Part shown: in pieces, positions 11,174-23,653 of the stretch
Numbering within the stretch: the first letter of the stretch is position 1
Layout of the letters: each line of letters opens with the position of its first letter
Source of the DNA: Pezicula radicicola
Lineage: Eukaryota; Ascomycota; Leotiomycetes; Helotiales; Dermateaceae
Direction: 5' to 3'
DNA: 64,000 nucleotides
Assembly: GCA_003008705.1 (NCBI GenBank)
Contig: PDUO01000021.1
Coordinates: 64,766 to 128,765, forward strand
The notes under the pieces: model-generated
What the model was told of the DNA's origin: nothing
What the model saw: only the letters and a program-made list of their open reading frames with translations
Database searches by the model: none
Program-made: the position numbers and the translations under genes

Positions 11174-12820
11174 ATGGACGAAAAGCTCGACGCCAAAGTG
11201 GCGGGAAAGCAGAACCTCTCCGAGTCCTCAATGGAGGCAGGAAAAGTTGCGGATGCAGATATCGACCAGTTCGGGCATCTTCAAGAGCTTCGAAAGGACT
11301 TCTCTATCTGGTCTCTTGGTTCGCTCTGCCTCTGCTTGATGGCAACATGGGAAGCACTTTCCAGTGTCGTAGCAGCAGCATTGACAAATGGAGGAGCACC
11401 ATGTCTCTTCTACAACTAGTAAGTCATAGCAAGATGACTTTCAAACAAGTCTAAATTCTGACCGAACAAAGCATTGTCTCCTTCGGTGGCACAATAGCAA
11501 TTGCCTGCTCCCTCGCCGAAATCGCCTCCATATACCCCACGGCTGGTGGCCAATACCACTGGGTCGCAGCTCTTGCACCGAAGAAGCAAATGAAGATTGC
11601 GTCTTGGTTCACAGGCTGGATCTCCATTGGTGGCCAAGTTGTGTTAACAGCATCGGCTGCTTTTGCCGCAGGTCTTCAATTTCAGGGACTTATCACCCTC
11701 AACCATCCTGACTCGTACATTCCAGAGAGATGGCAGGGCATGCTATTCTACTGGCTAGTGCTGTTATATGCCGCGGCAGTCAACATCTGGGGCTCGAGGA
11801 TCCTGCCGCATAGCAACTTGGTGGCCGGTGTACTGCATATTGCGGGTTTTGTATGTATCATGGCTGTTCTTGGGGCTATGGCTCCGAAGCATGATTCCCA
11901 CTTTGTGTTTGTTGAGGTTTCGAACACTAGTGGCTGGGAAAGTGATGGAATTTCGTGGTTGGTCGGATTATTGAGCACAGTTTATCCTTTCCTTGGGTAT
12001 GAACTCTCTTCAACCTATGTCTACGAGACAATTTGCTGACCTGTATAGTTACGATGCCGCGTGCCATCTTGCAGAAGAGATGCCCAACCCAGAGAGAAAC
12101 GTTCCAATCGCAATGGTCGGCAGTATTCTCGTCAACGGTATAATGGGATTTGGCTACTGCTTAATGCTGTTGTTCTCACTTGGCAGCCTCGACGATCTCC
12201 TGGCATCGCCTACTGGGTTCCCATTCATGCAACTATACCTCAACGCGACCCAGAGCCAGGCAGGTGCGACGATCCTTGTGCTGGTAATTTGCCTTACTGC
12301 GGTCGCTGCGAATGCTGCCGGCTGTACGTCCACGTCTCGCACGTACTGGGCCTTTGCACGAGACTCAGCTACACCTTACTCCGATTTCTTCGCACATATA
12401 AACCCGACTCTACAGGTGCCCGTCCGAGTTATCCTTGCTCTAACTCTGCTTGAGATGGTTCTCGGATTCATATATCTTGGAAACACCACAGCTTTCAACG
12501 CCATTCTTTCGATGGCAGTCCTGGGCATGTACATGTCGTACCTTTTACCAATCTTGTATATGGTCTTTTACGGAAGGAAGAAGCTCAGTCGAAGCCAGTA
12601 CGGACCATTCAAGATGGGACCAATTTTGGGAAGCGCAACGAATGTAATTGCGATACTCTGGCTTGTAATTGCTATAGTTTTCAGTACGTTCCCAAGTGTA
12701 GAACCTGTAACTGCCCAAAATATGAACTATAGTATTGTCGTCATGGGAGGATGGCTGGTTTTCGGAGTTGTGTTCTACTTTGGCTTCGGAAAGAAAAAAT
12801 ACACCGGACCTTGTCTGTAG
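11174..12820 (+). CDS. APC-family amino acid/amine permease (GABA-permease type)
   Basis: Exons 11174-11418, 11472-11996 and 12049-12820 give 513 residues. Introns are GTAAGT..AAAG (53 bases) and GTATGA..TATAG (52 bases, GCTGAC branch). The polar N-terminus is followed by repeated hydrophobic segments from SIWSLGSLCLCLMATWEAL (about 44) to GVVFYFGFGKKK near the end, as expected for about 12 helices. Family motifs are PTAGGQYHWVAALAP (about residues 101-115) and GYDAACHLAEEMPNPERNVP, spliced across intron 2, the conserved loop of fungal GABA/choline/amine permeases. It is predicted to import an amine, amino acid or GABA at the plasma membrane. Divergence from the copper amine oxidase suggests the substrate is oxidised by that enzyme. 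The exact substrate cannot be read from sequence. Confidence 0.92.
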
Positions 12821-13145
12821 TTGCTCTCTTTGAATGACAAGCGATTGCACCTTTTTTGCATTCTTTGGATAATAGCAACAAAACATAATTTTTCTTGCGA
12901 GTATGAGCGTTTCCGATGATGGGGTGTATGAATTGCAGAACTACATCCTAGAAAAACTGTTGGATGTTTTGAAGTTATTCCACTGCGTATTTCCGCGTAC
13001 TTTGTCGCCCAATGTGATCCAAATATACATGAGGCTGTATGGTTACTTGGATGTGGTCGAATGAGACGTGTCAGGATGGTATATTCGACCGTGCCATACC
13101 GAAGTCCAAGAGGTTCATTCATTCTCAATGAATAAGATGTGTTCC
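12821..13145. other. Convergent intergenic gap
   Basis: The 325 bases between the 3' ends of the permease and the Zn2Cys6 regulator show nothing beyond presumed terminators. Confidence 0.5.
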
Positions 13146-15258
13146 TTAACGAAACCCATTATCCGCACCTCTAAAGTGGATGTCCCCATCGAGGAGACCT
13201 CTAAGCTGTACATCGAGTGCATAGAAGTCATCAGTAGAATCGCCAAAATCCCTCAAAAAAGCCCAGTCCTCCATTGGTGTTTGGAAGCCAGTCCCCTGTT
13301 CAAAATCCATGTTTGGTGACAGGGGTATCATTGTAGACGAAAATTGATAACTTGGAGCAGGGGCGACTTCGGAAGGCGGAAGGGGGTCTGCGGAATGCCC
13401 CGTGGGCGAGTTCAATTCTTTGGGTAGGTCAAATACTACATTAGAAGAGTTAGAAAGATAGCAAGTTACACGGAGACCGAAGGTTTCTTACAGTCGGCAA
13501 GTAGCTGATGGCGAGCTCCAGCACTTTTCCAACTTCTGCCCAAAATTGACAGCCAGTGGATACACAGTTTTAATCGTCGGCGAGTCTCATCGTCGGAAGG
13601 ATTCTGTTTCAGCTCGTACAGAAGGGTACTTGCTGCAGTGAAAATAGCAAAGATGGTATCGCATGGTAATCCAGCCAAGCAATCTGCATACTTCTCCAGC
13701 ACGACACATATCTTGTTGGCAGCTTGCATGCATATCTCAAATGGTGATATAGCCGCCGAGGTCGGGTAACACGAGGTTGGGTTTGACTGCCATCTCTCGA
13801 TGAAGGGTCGATGGAGGAGAATAGTACTAGACCAAAGAATCTGAAAGCGTTATCAACTAGCAAAAGGGTTGTTCAGTGGAATTAGGCGACCTACCACATA
13901 ATTCGTGATCGATCCTGGAACGGTTGACAAATTGTCGTGAAGGTCTAGCTTCAACGGTGATGCTTCCATATCCCGTTCCCAGTCGCGGATTAGCAGCCAA
14001 AGCTCCATTCGTATTTTCTCACCTGCTGCTTGATCCTCACGAATAGCCTTCCTGGCCGAAAGACTATAGATCTCCCTCGAAATTCGTTCCACGATGACAG
14101 CAAGTTGAATGCTGGTGTGGAGAACAGACAACGTCCTTAGCTTTACAGGCGCATTGCGATGATTCATTGAATGCGTGTTTCGCTGTGCCGGCATCAATTC
14201 AAATTCGTCCGCCTCTGATATGGATGGATATGGCGCATCTGTTTCCTCTGATCGTAGTATTACTGGCCTTCCCGTCTCACAGGAGATCATCTTTTCCGCA
14301 ATAAACAAGTTCCACCAGAGGCGCGAGCGCACTTCAATTTCAATGGGGTCGGTAGTTTCATGGGCGCGGTGTAAGCGTAATTCAATGGCCATTGCTGCTG
14401 CGAGAGCGCAAAGCATAGCTCCACGAGAATATTCAGCCACTCCGTGCTGTTGAATGGCTAAAATTACTAGCACCTGGCAGTTTGTGATTGATGGCTTCAA
14501 TGCATGAAGCGGATGCGGAGTTCCTCCTTCGTCGTCTTCTTGAAGCAACACAAGAGCTTCTTCAAAAAGCAGTTTAGGCTCAGGGCAGCCGTCATTAGCT
14601 CTTGTCTCATTATCCGCATTGGAGTCTAGACTGTGGGGTCGTTCTTGCACACAAGCTGCGATCGAAAACATTGCCGAAATCAGAACTGGTGGTAACAATG
14701 GGTTTGGGCGGGTGTAGTCCAGCGAAGAATACATCGGCTTGTACAGAACAGGCCAGAGGGGATGTATGCAATCGAAGTAAGTTTGGAATAGGTAGGAAGA
14801 CATCTGAGCTGTCACTGAAAGTGCTAATGCTACTCTCTGGGTCCTCTGCTGGAACTTAGCCGGCTTGGAAACTATTCTGGCCGCACTCGTAGGCCCGTTT
14901 TGGTCTCTGTCCTCTGGAGAAGCCGCAGAGCCAGAAGGAGTTGCCTGGCTACTAGGACTGCCTGCCATAGAGGTTCGATTGACCCTATCATCATATATTA
15001 AAACATGCTATATATGACAAAACTAATGCCAAAGCGTGATGGAGAAAGTATTAAGACTAACTTGCGTTTGGTGGTTCCATAAGAGCAAGTCTCCTTGTTA
15101 CGGCAAGTGCCACATTCAGGATAGACTCCATCGCACTAAGCAGAGGTCAGAGCAAAACTTCCAAGTTTCTCACTCGGGATCTTGTCTGGTACCTTGATCT
15201 TCTTGTAGCCACAAGGTTGGCATGCTTGGGTTACGCGTTTGCGCACCCTGCCTGTCAT
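13146..15258 (-). CDS. Zn2Cys6 transcription factor with fungal-specific TF domain
   Basis: Five exons (15258-15193, 15135-15062, 14984-13895, 13840-13492, 13435-13146) give 622 residues, and all four introns have GT..AG ends. The zinc cluster is at about residues 13-40: CQPCGYKKIK, then CDGVYPECGTCRNKETC across intron 1, giving the C-x2-C-x6-C-x5-C-x2-C-x5-C pattern. A Ser/Pro-rich linker follows, then the fungal-specific middle homology region, including YLFQTYFDCIHPLWPVL and RSRLWWNLFIAEKMISCETG. The C-terminus is acidic and aromatic (about 580-610), a plausible activation region. It is predicted to be a nuclear DNA-binding regulator. Its place beside the copper amine oxidase/permease pair makes it a candidate pathway regulator, which is inference. 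Confidence 0.93.
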
Positions 15259-15798
15259 TGTTGTTTATGTTGTGATCTCAATATCGAGCATCTATACTTC
15301 AATCAATATCATAAATGGTAAGTATATTTCTTAGTCACTTGTGACTAGAGGTTTCAATGTTGCGTTGCGATAAGAGACGGCAGTTGTAGTTAGTTGAGAT
15401 TTGAGGCAAATTTGGAGGATGCAACATGGAGCGGATTCTGTTCCGCTTCTTAGCCAACACGTGACAGAAGAGTGCCTCTAATCAAGTGTGTCTTACGCTG
15501 AACAACGATTCATGAAGGAATGGTTTAATGGTTAACGGAGAGTGGTCAGCTCAGAACACTCGTTGAGACCGGGTGACTACCTTGTTCCCCTTGAGGCCTC
15601 GAAAGGATGGATTTGACAATTATTACCCAGAAGCTTCAGCGCAACTAAGCGATAGAGAGCTAGTCCTTCGAACCCTACTTCTTTCGTATAACCCAGGAAG
15701 TCTCCAAGTGTGAAATGTATGCTTGATCCATAGCTTAATATTACACCACATAACCCTTGTTCAGGCCTGTCATTAGCTTAGTTACTCAACGCTTCCGT
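15259..15798. other. Intergenic, promoter of the Zn2Cys6 regulator
   Basis: 540 bases lie between the start of the regulator and the 3' end of the CorA-type gene. No coding frame is supported. CACCCGGT (reverse strand, near 15563) resembles CACCCGGA near 10825 in the amine oxidase/permease promoter; this is weak. Confidence 0.35.
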
Positions 15799-17378
15799 TC
15801 AGTTCGATATGGACTGGGTGCCCATCTGTCCGACGGAAAACCCTAGGCTCTCCTTCACCCCAGCTTTCCTACCATGCTTCCGGAATACCTGGACCCAGTT
15901 CGCACATGCCAATGCCAAAGCAAACACAACATTCATAGCCATAACCGCTACGAACGGCTGCCAAATATTTGGATTCGTGTTAGATCCGCTGATTTGCGAC
16001 ACGTTCATGCCGTAAATTCCAGAGATAATAGTTATTGGAGCGAAACTACAGTTATTTATTAGTTAAGGGAAACGTTGTGGTATCTCATTTTCAACTCACA
16101 AATAAGTGAAGGCATTCGTAAGCCATGTCCATCTTGCCTCCGAGTTTTGCCGGCGAATAGTCGATATCTTCTTTCGAGTCTGCCATAGCATGTCTGTTTG
16201 CTCAACAAGGTGTTGGAAGTCCTCCTCCAATGCCTCCTTACAATTCGCTACCGCGGCTTCATCACCACCCTTCCATCCAAGACTACCACCTCTTTGTACA
16301 GTAGCCAGCGAGCTCTTAATCTCCTCTGTATGTTCAACAGAGGTGTCCGAAATGCCATGGATACGCCGATCCTCAGTACGTATGGCATCGATTATCTGAT
16401 ACCAACAATAGCGATTCAGCCGGAACAGGTAATGCACAGTAAGGAAAGGGGAAGCGACAGCATCCCGGAGGTCGAGGAATTCGAAAGAGTTGATATAGAG
16501 TTCGCGAAAGGACTTGGGTTCAGTTCCGTCGCTGCGAGGGATTGGGGTTCCAAATGGTGGGGGTTGATTAAGTAGTCTTGCAGACAGAGGGATTTTGGTG
16601 TGAGAGCCGAAGAGAATTACTCCTGTAGCATAAATAAGAAGGTTAACAACGTTCTCAAGGCAGACGGGGTGCCACAAGTTAGTATCGACTAACCAGTGAA
16701 CCCATCACCCTCCTCATCAGGATGGATGTACACCATGACACCGAACTTCTCCGCATCTGTTCTGGAGACTGTCGTCTCATTAAGCACTCCAAATCCAAGT
16801 CTAAGAAACGGCGCGCGATGCCTCTGCGAGGGGGTGAAGACGTGTTTATTGCCATGTATACTCCACAAGAAGAAGCGCGGATCCAAACCCAAGGAGCTTC
16901 CCATTATTTCTATAATACCCGGGCATACGTTGCCCTGGGTCTCTACCATATACATTCGAACTTTTGCATCGTTTCGCCCTTGCGCATCCATAAATGTTCT
17001 CAATTGGCTCTGTGTCTGCATATCAGGCCATTGCTTTACAGTAAAATCGTTCGAGATGTCTAGGACAGACACTACGAGCCCGTGGCATACATGGTTTGCG
17101 CCCATGTATGTGTCCAACTCTGCGAGATTGTCCCACCCTGCGTGAACTAGCTGATGGACGTAATCGTGATATGGTGCTCGTTGGTTTTGTTCCCAATGCT
17201 GTAGAGAGAGATATGTAGATTTGCGCGCATTGCGCGAGAAGGGGCTGTATCTGCCATTGCCATCAATTTGATGATCGGTACTAGACACACGCTTCACTGT
17301 GGGTTTTGTCGGTGCTGAGGTAGTTCTCGATGGCTCGTCGTTGCTGAAGTTGGAGTTGGCTGGAGAGGGAGAAGACAT
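15799..17378 (-). CDS. CorA-like divalent metal (Mg2+) transporter
   Basis: Exons 17378-16694, 16622-16100 and 16045-15799 give 484 residues. Introns are GTTAGT..TACAG (71 bases) and GTGAGT..TGTAG (54 bases). The large N-terminal part (to about 390) is soluble and cytosolic as in CorA. The C-terminus has two hydrophobic segments. The first ends in the signature GMN at residues 415-417 (IISGIYGMNVS), created by the last splice. The second is FVAVMAMNVVFALALACANW. The loop after GMN would form the pore mouth and the gene ends with a short polar tail. Fungal CorA-like proteins of this size often come from expanded families whose substrate is untested, so Mg2+ is the default guess. Confidence 0.9.
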
Positions 17379-17950
17379 GGTGAAGATGCGAGCGAAGATG
17401 CGCAGAGCGACTGACTCCAGCCTCGCAGAGACAAGGCTGAGAAAGAGGCTGAGAGTTGTTTTGTACTGTACTACTGTAACAACTCAACTACCAACCTGGA
17501 AAGCAAAGATGTCGCTGAAATTGGGAGAAGAAAATATACTTGCATTAAGTACGCAAAATCTGTTACCAAGGTTTTTATATTTGACTTTCGTGAATGCCTA
17601 TCAATAGGATTATTGTCTCAGGATTTACCTGCCCCGGCTGACACCACACATGACACGTCCAAGCGACTTACCAATAGGCTTCTGAGTGAATGATTACGGT
17701 GTGTGGTAGGTACTTCCCTCCCTCCGACTTTGGTCTATTTTAAAGAAGGGAAAGTATGAAATGTCATGTGATCCCCCCACCCCCCGCTATTGCTCGAAGC
17801 GAGGATTGTAGAACCATAAAAGGGAAAGGGGTTCTCTATCTGAGCGAAAAGGGCTATTCTGAACTCCAGCAGTCTACGAAGCATCCAAACTTCATGAATC
17901 ACCACCTTACACACTCTCATCATATCCTAGTCCATTGCAGCAACAACCAG
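17379..17950. other. Intergenic, CorA promoter and MFS 3' side
   Basis: 572 bases without a supported gene. CATGTGAT followed directly by six C (17765-17778) partly resembles the composite motif at 7335 and 38159 but lacks its TATA part. Confidence 0.4.
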
Positions 17951-19750
17951 TCAAATCTCCGAAGCAGGAGGAGCGAATCTTTCCCTCCAAGTCCTTCCAA
18001 AGACCTGCGTCGCAATAATGAACAAAAATCCAAAAGCGATGATAGCACCCTGAACCCCAAAGGTGACAGCAGCACCAGATTTAGCGACCCATTGTGTTTG
18101 GAAATAGGTAACGCAGAATCCACCTATGCGGTTAAATTAACAAATTTCTGGAAATACAAGCTAAAATGGTATCAAACGTACCTGTAGTTCTCCAAAAGTT
18201 TATCCATGAACTGGCCAGTGCTGCATGGTGAGGGAAACAATCTAATGCGTACGCACTAATAGCTGTTGTGCTAGCTACTTGTGCGAATGTCATAAGTGCC
18301 CAAGCAGCAGCTAGTCCGATGACAGGTAACTTATGTTGTAATGTCTGACCGTATAGAACCATTGCAGAAACACCAAAAGCACAGGGGATCCAGACTCCCC
18401 ACAGGCGATTTTCTGGTTGATATTTACCGTTGTGGGTTTTGATGTAGCGGTTGCAGATGAAGTCATTAAACCAGTGGCCCCAGAGCTCTCCTACAATAGC
18501 ACCGACGATAGGTGCTAGGTAGAAGAGTGATGCTTTGGTATCGTTGAGAAGGTATGGAGCTGGGCGAATGAATTGTGTTACTGTGGTGACGATGCCAATA
18601 GCCCAAGTGAAGAGGAGCATGATATAAAGTGCTAAATAACTTGTTAGTATTCTATTTGGGTTCGAGGTAAGGATAACACTTACTTGGGAGTAACAATTGT
18701 GGCTTGATGAGAAGCTGGAGTAGATGCTTCGAAACCGTGACGAGGCTTGCCTGAGCTGGAGTTCTAGCTCCTGCAGTGCCCACAAGAAGAGAAATCCGCG
18801 AAGCACCCGAAGTTGGTTTTATGTGTTTCTCTCTGTCATAAAGTGTCTCTTCTCCGAAGATAACGACTAATCCAGTCGAAACGGCATAAAATATGGCGAG
18901 AATACCCATATCAAGTTGCCAAGATATCTTAGCGAGCAGGAATGATGAGATGAAAGGTCCCAGGAAAGGGCCAAGTATAAACGTGAAGGCCCAGATATTG
19001 ACCTTCCTTGCGCGCTCTAGGATATCATTTAGTTGATCCTAAGCCCTTGTTTCCCAGGGATTATTCTTACCGTGAAAGAAAAACATGTCGTGTATAACCG
19101 AGAGGCCAATAACTTGAGGAGAGGTAGCGACGAAGCCTTGTAGTGTTCGGAAAGCTGTGAAGCCAGCATAATTCGGCATGAACGTAGCAATGAGAACAGT
19201 AATAGCACCCAAGAATTGAGACCAAAAGAGCACTGGTAAACTGTGAAGAAATCTGTAAGTTGGTTATCTTGTATTTTCGCATCTCTACTTACCGACCATA
19301 ACGCTGAACAAATGGCACTGCCATAACGCCGCCTGGTCCCTGGAGAAAAATACCACCGCTTATAGATCGCGCAACAATGGGAACTGCCATATGCCATGTA
19401 ACGGCTTGGGCTTCGAATAAGGTGGACCCCCAAGTCATACCCCAATCTGTAAGTAGAGACGGAAGTAAAAGTACAGCCAAGCACAAATGCTTGCGACCCC
19501 ACAACCAGTTCAGCGGATCTTCAGGATCATCTGAAGGTTGTGGTATAAGCACTGTTCGACCATCTTTGGCGAGTTTGAGTCCACCGTTAGTGCCAATACT
19601 CTCCGTTACCATGTAAGTTCCACCAGCACTAGCATTCTTTTCATTGTCCAAGGCCTGTTGTTCGTTTGTGATGCCGGCTAGCTTGGTGGGCTCGCTTCTT
19701 GGGAGCTCTTTTATTACGGTATCGAGTTTGGGCTCCGGGAGAGTGGCCAT
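17951..19750 (-). CDS. MFS multidrug-type transporter (DHA1, 12 helices)
   Basis: Five exons (19750-19293, 19252-19071, 19016-18684, 18631-18182, 18123-17951) give 531 residues. Introns are 40, 54, 52 and 58 bases; the 40-base one is short but has GTAAGT, a branch site and ACAG. The polar N-terminus (about 1-75) ends in PSDDPEDPLNWLWGRKHLCL, the typical entry to helix 1 of fungal DHA1 carriers. The loop after helix 4 reads FFFHERARKVNIWAFTF, spliced across intron 2, and matches the conserved HERARxNxW signature. The C-terminal helices end with FGRTWRERFAPPASEI. It is predicted to be a plasma-membrane proton antiporter exporting small organic molecules. The O-methyltransferase lies about 0.7 kb upstream in the same orientation. 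Confidence 0.92.
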
Positions 19751-20453
19751 TATTGGCTAGGGGTAGAGAGTTGAGTTGGGGAAAAAGATTAGACGATAGA
19801 GATTGAAAAATTATTTTGGCATAGATCTTATTATATATCCCGAACTGGAGGTGTGCTAGACATGCAGAAAGGTGGACGCAACAGATTCAATTGACGGATT
19901 TCAAAAGAGTTTCACAAGGCTTGTTGAAAGATTGATATAAAGATGTGAATCGGAAAGGGCTTGGGAAGCAACCAATAGCATTAGCATTACAATATCAAGG
20001 GCACATAAATAAATTAAAATGCCCTGCAGGTCGGAGGAATGTAACCAATTTTATACTTCCCGGGACTAGGGCCCCTTGTGCTGACACCTCAACGGGCTGA
20101 TACATTGATACAGGCATTGGGTGCGAAAAATGCATACCCCGCAGGGAGATTGCAGGCTAAGCTTCATAAATAAACTGATACCTATAATATCAGCCCGAAC
20201 AGCCTTAAAATATCTCACGGTGCATTAAAATAAAGCGAGGTTTTCGAATGAAGATGGCTCCCAAGACTGCAGAACAGATCATACATGCGCAAAAGACCAT
20301 GTGTAAAGGCCTTTGAGCTTAGTAGGCTGCATTTTCAGGTTTAGAGAGACGAAAACATTCTCAAGACCTAGCCTTACCCAATATAATTCAACCGACCTAA
20401 AATAACCCTCGAATGAGGAATGAAATATCAAACTATACAGCCGCACGTGAAAC
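19751..20453. other. Intergenic, promoter of the MFS gene
   Basis: 703 bases between the MFS start and the 3' end of the methyltransferase. No coding frame is supported. A TATATA stretch near 19835 could serve as a TATA element. Confidence 0.4.
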
Positions 20454-21760
20454 TTAATCAGCAAGCTGAGCATCAACCAGTCCCTCGCCTCTCCCAAGGT
20501 GATAAAATTTCACAACTTTAAGCCCGGCTCCATCTAGAAGTGTCTTCCATTGCTTCTCTGATCTTTCTACCCCACCATGAAGTGACAGCATTCCAATATC
20601 TCTCCCGACTGAAGGCAATGAACAATTCCGTTCTGGCAGAATTTGGTCGCTTAACAGAACCTTTGAATATCCCTTCTCCATTACAGCTGCGATATTGTTT
20701 AGAATTCTCAAACAGTCCTTGTCAGTCCAATTGTGCATGATATTAGCTAGAAAGTATACTCTAGCTCGCTTGACTGGTTGAGGGGTGAAGAAGTCGTACT
20801 TGATAGTCTCTATACCTTTATCCAACTCCTTAATGCTATCAAGTACTCCAGGCAGTTCTTCCAATACGAATCTCCCTGGTGCCGACGGAAAGTTAGCTTT
20901 GAATTGACTAACTTCGTGGCCGGTCCCTCCAGCAACATCCACAAACATGGCATCGCTGACACTCTCGTCAAACCCCTCGACAAGTTCATGCACAGGATAG
21001 GAATTACTCCAAGTCTGCCCGGTTTTATTTGCAGTAAGCTTTCCTGCCATGAAAGTATTGAAGTTCTCTGCAAAAGCTGGCTGTGTTTTCCAATACGTGT
21101 AACTCTCAAGTGGCGTGTTAAACGCATATTGTAACGGGCCAGAAGTAGAATCTGTAGGTAATTGATAGCCATTTTGTCTGAAATATTCAGGCATACAATA
21201 AAGGCTTTTCAGTCCGGCATCGTAGCTAGAGCAAATACTTAGCCTTTTTATTGTTGGGGGAGTTTTGTGACTATGAACTCACAAATGGATTAGGCCAGCT
21301 TGTACTGAGGGAATTGTGAGGTGGCGTGTTGCATCATTGGCAGTATATATCTGGGTTCCAGCCTCTTCGACAAGACGAACGTATGTAAGACCACGCAAAA
21401 TACGAACTTTACTCATATCAGTCGCGTAACTATGATTCCTATTCAATATTCTTACCTAGAAACTGCTCGTCTACCTGCGTCTTTTTGGCAAGTTCTGAAG
21501 AGGAGATTGGATGACCAACGTCTGTTATTACGTTGAATAATTTCAGGTCAATGGCGACTCTTGTGCACATATATACTGAAGGCTGCAATGCAACATTTGG
21601 TCATTATACAATGCAAATATAGATGAGAAACGCAAAATGTAAATACCATGTACATGACGCGACTGGCAATGTCCTCAGGCTGTTCCGCGGAGCCATCTTT
21701 ACTAGTACCAAAAGAGGTCGCCGGTGAATTAGAAGTTCCAGGATCTTTAGCAGATGCCAT
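20454..21760 (-). CDS. S-adenosylmethionine-dependent O-methyltransferase (plant COMT-like)
   Basis: Exons 21760-21647, 21582-21456, 21406-21283 and 21225-20454 give 378 residues. All introns are 49-64 bases. The start at 21760 is favoured over an in-frame codon at 21793. The N-terminal dimerisation/winged-helix region reads TRVAIDLKLFNVITDVGHPI, then a LVRILRGLTYVRLVEE helix. The SAM site is VDVAGGTGHE (about 217-226). The catalytic histidine is about H286 in IMHNWTDKDCLRILNN, the usual position in class II plant-type enzymes. It methylates a hydroxyl group, usually of a phenolic or polyketide-like metabolite. The neighbouring DHA1 exporter suggests a methylate-and-export pair, although no backbone synthase is present in the window. 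Confidence 0.93.
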
Positions 21761-21975
21761 TGTAGTAGTTTTGAAATTGACAAAATTAAACAATCAACGG
21801 ACTGGATAAATGTCTCCTTGTATCGATTTTGTGATAGCGGGGGTAGGAAATAACTTCAACAAACGGAAAGTTCCCCGCAAATACAAGGTCAACTGCCAGC
21901 GCGCGCGGGATTAAGTCTACAATCGAGCTGTCAGCGTGCATAAGGTTTTACCATATATGGCTCCATAAAATAGTA

Positions 21976-22078
21976 TACTGCAGTACTACTCGTACTAGGG
22001 ATGAATAAACGTTAATTATTAGGTGACGAGCTACGTTAAATTTAACGTTTATTCGTCCTCAGTACGAGTACTGCAGTA
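21976..22078. repeat. Foldback inverted repeat (hairpin, possible tiny MITE)
   Basis: The left arm (about 21976-22015) begins TACTGCAGTA and ends GAATAAACGTTAA. The right arm (about 22042-22078) is its inverse with a three-base indel and a few mismatches (TTAACGTTTATTCG to TACTGCAGTA). Arms of about 37-40 bases are separated by about 26 bases. It sits about 215 bases upstream of the O-methyltransferase start. It could be a hairpin transposon remnant or a transcribed hairpin. Confidence 0.7.
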
Positions 22079-23653
22079 CAATCATATTATCAAACTGCCG
22101 AAATCTCACAACTGGACCGAGGATGTCAAATTTAGCTCTCCATTCCGATGTGGGGGAAAGATGACTGGGGACGGCCGGGATAGGTATTTGTCGCACCAAT
22201 AAAGTGTTGCCCTTATATTTCGGACGAAGCTTGCCATGTACGCTGGGCTATTCCAGGAAACACCATGCGGGATAACAATGGCACAGACATGAAATATGCC
22301 GGAAGTGGCACAGTGCGAAACCCATGTTCCCTGGACTACGGGTACGGGGGGTACCGCATTGCTGGTAAAACCACCCACTGACGCCGTGGGGCTAGGCCTT
22401 AAGACCCCTCGATCTTACATCTAACTTTGGTGCATCTTCTGATAATTGTTGTACCGCTTGCTACAACAACCCAGCGAGCAAATCGTCAATCTGCGAGGGT
22501 TAAGACAAGACTACGAGGATAGTTCAGAATTGTATCGGCTAGGCGTTACATAACGCCAGTGTCTTAATAGCGTCTACAAGAATTCAGCGACTTGTTTTTT
22601 GTTAGCTTTACTTGTGCTATCAGAAACTAACACAAGCAAGATTGCCTTCAACAACAACTTTAGGAAAAGAACGAGAATGATACCTGAGACGGGCAGGTTG
22701 CATTTGTTATTCGACCTGCGAGGACAATAAGACATTGTAGGAAGTGATTTCCAGCTAGTAGATGTTGAAGCCCCTCTTCTGGTGACACTTCATGATACTA
22801 TTTTCCTATTTGGAAACTATGAATATCATCTATCCTCTGTAGTGCTTAGTACTTTCTCCTTTCTAAAAGAACTATAGCACCTAGGAAAACTTAGTACAGT
22901 CTTTGCCCTTGTAAACTTTCAACCGCTGCGTTTATAAATTATAGCAACTCAAATACTCTTACAGATCTAAGATCACCTCCGGTCTCTATCTTACACAATT
23001 TTTTTTTGAGGTGACCACTATTGTCCGGGAAGAAGCCTGTGGCACTAACTGCGAAGTCAAAAGTGTGTCGCTTAAATGAAGGCTATGGCAGGAGGTCGAT
23101 TTTTTTCTGAAGTATGCAACTACAATAAGCACCTTGGTTTTACCACAGAGTCTTAAACATTTAACTTAGCATAGGGGAAAGGGTGGTGCTTTGGTGTCCA
23201 GATCTCTTACGGCCGCCAATTGTGGTATGTCGCTTGATGAAAAGATAAGAGTGAGTCGTGAATCGTGTGTCGTGTGTCAGAAGTTGCTTAACCTTGCTTG
23301 GAGCTCGTGACTTTGCACCGTATTTTCCACAAGGAACTGCTATCTATATAAAAAAAACCATCCGTGTTTTGTCGGATAGATTAGCTACTATGATTCTACC
23401 TACGTATCCCCACAAATTACCTAAATTCACATAATCATTGTTCGGCGCCGAGATGTTTCGGCGCTCAGTGATAAGCTCAATTGTGGTAGTGCGGGGAAGG
23501 AAGATGGTATCCCCACTAATCATCTATACAACTAAGAACACCACTTCCATCTGGTACTCAAGTGTAAGAAAAGCTTCCAGATAATAGGGAAACGAATAAA
23601 GTCTACAAAACAGACGTGGATAATTACATCGTATTTCAACAACCCGTATCACA
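22079..23653. other. Long intergenic region upstream of the amine oxidase fusion
   Basis: About 1.6 kb with only shadow-like frames, such as a 90-residue one on the minus strand at 22106-22378 with no features. A T-rich run is present near 22999. The last 220 bases hold the motifs listed separately. Confidence 0.4.
23442..23499. promoter_or_regulatory. TCGGCGCCGA / TGATAAGCT / GTGCGGGGAAG motif set
   Basis: The palindrome TCGGCGCCGA (23442-23451) is followed by a half-copy TCGGCGCTC (23458-23466), TGATAAGCT (23469-23477) and GTGCGGGGAAG (23489-23499), about 155-210 bases before the start at 23654. The palindrome and GTGCGGGGAAG recur before the SDR gene at 40968. TGATAAGCT and an inverted GCGGGGAAG recur before the UNC93-like relic. 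GCGGGG fits a CreA site and TGATAAG a GATA-factor site; the functions are inferred. Confidence 0.45.

Noticed and set aside
15520..15620. Possible tRNA-like stretch near GGTTTAATGGTTAACGG
   Set aside because: No matching acceptor stem or B-box sequence could be found nearby.
22106..22378. 90-residue minus-strand frame
   Set aside because: No recognisable features and no start context; lies between a foldback repeat and spacer DNA.
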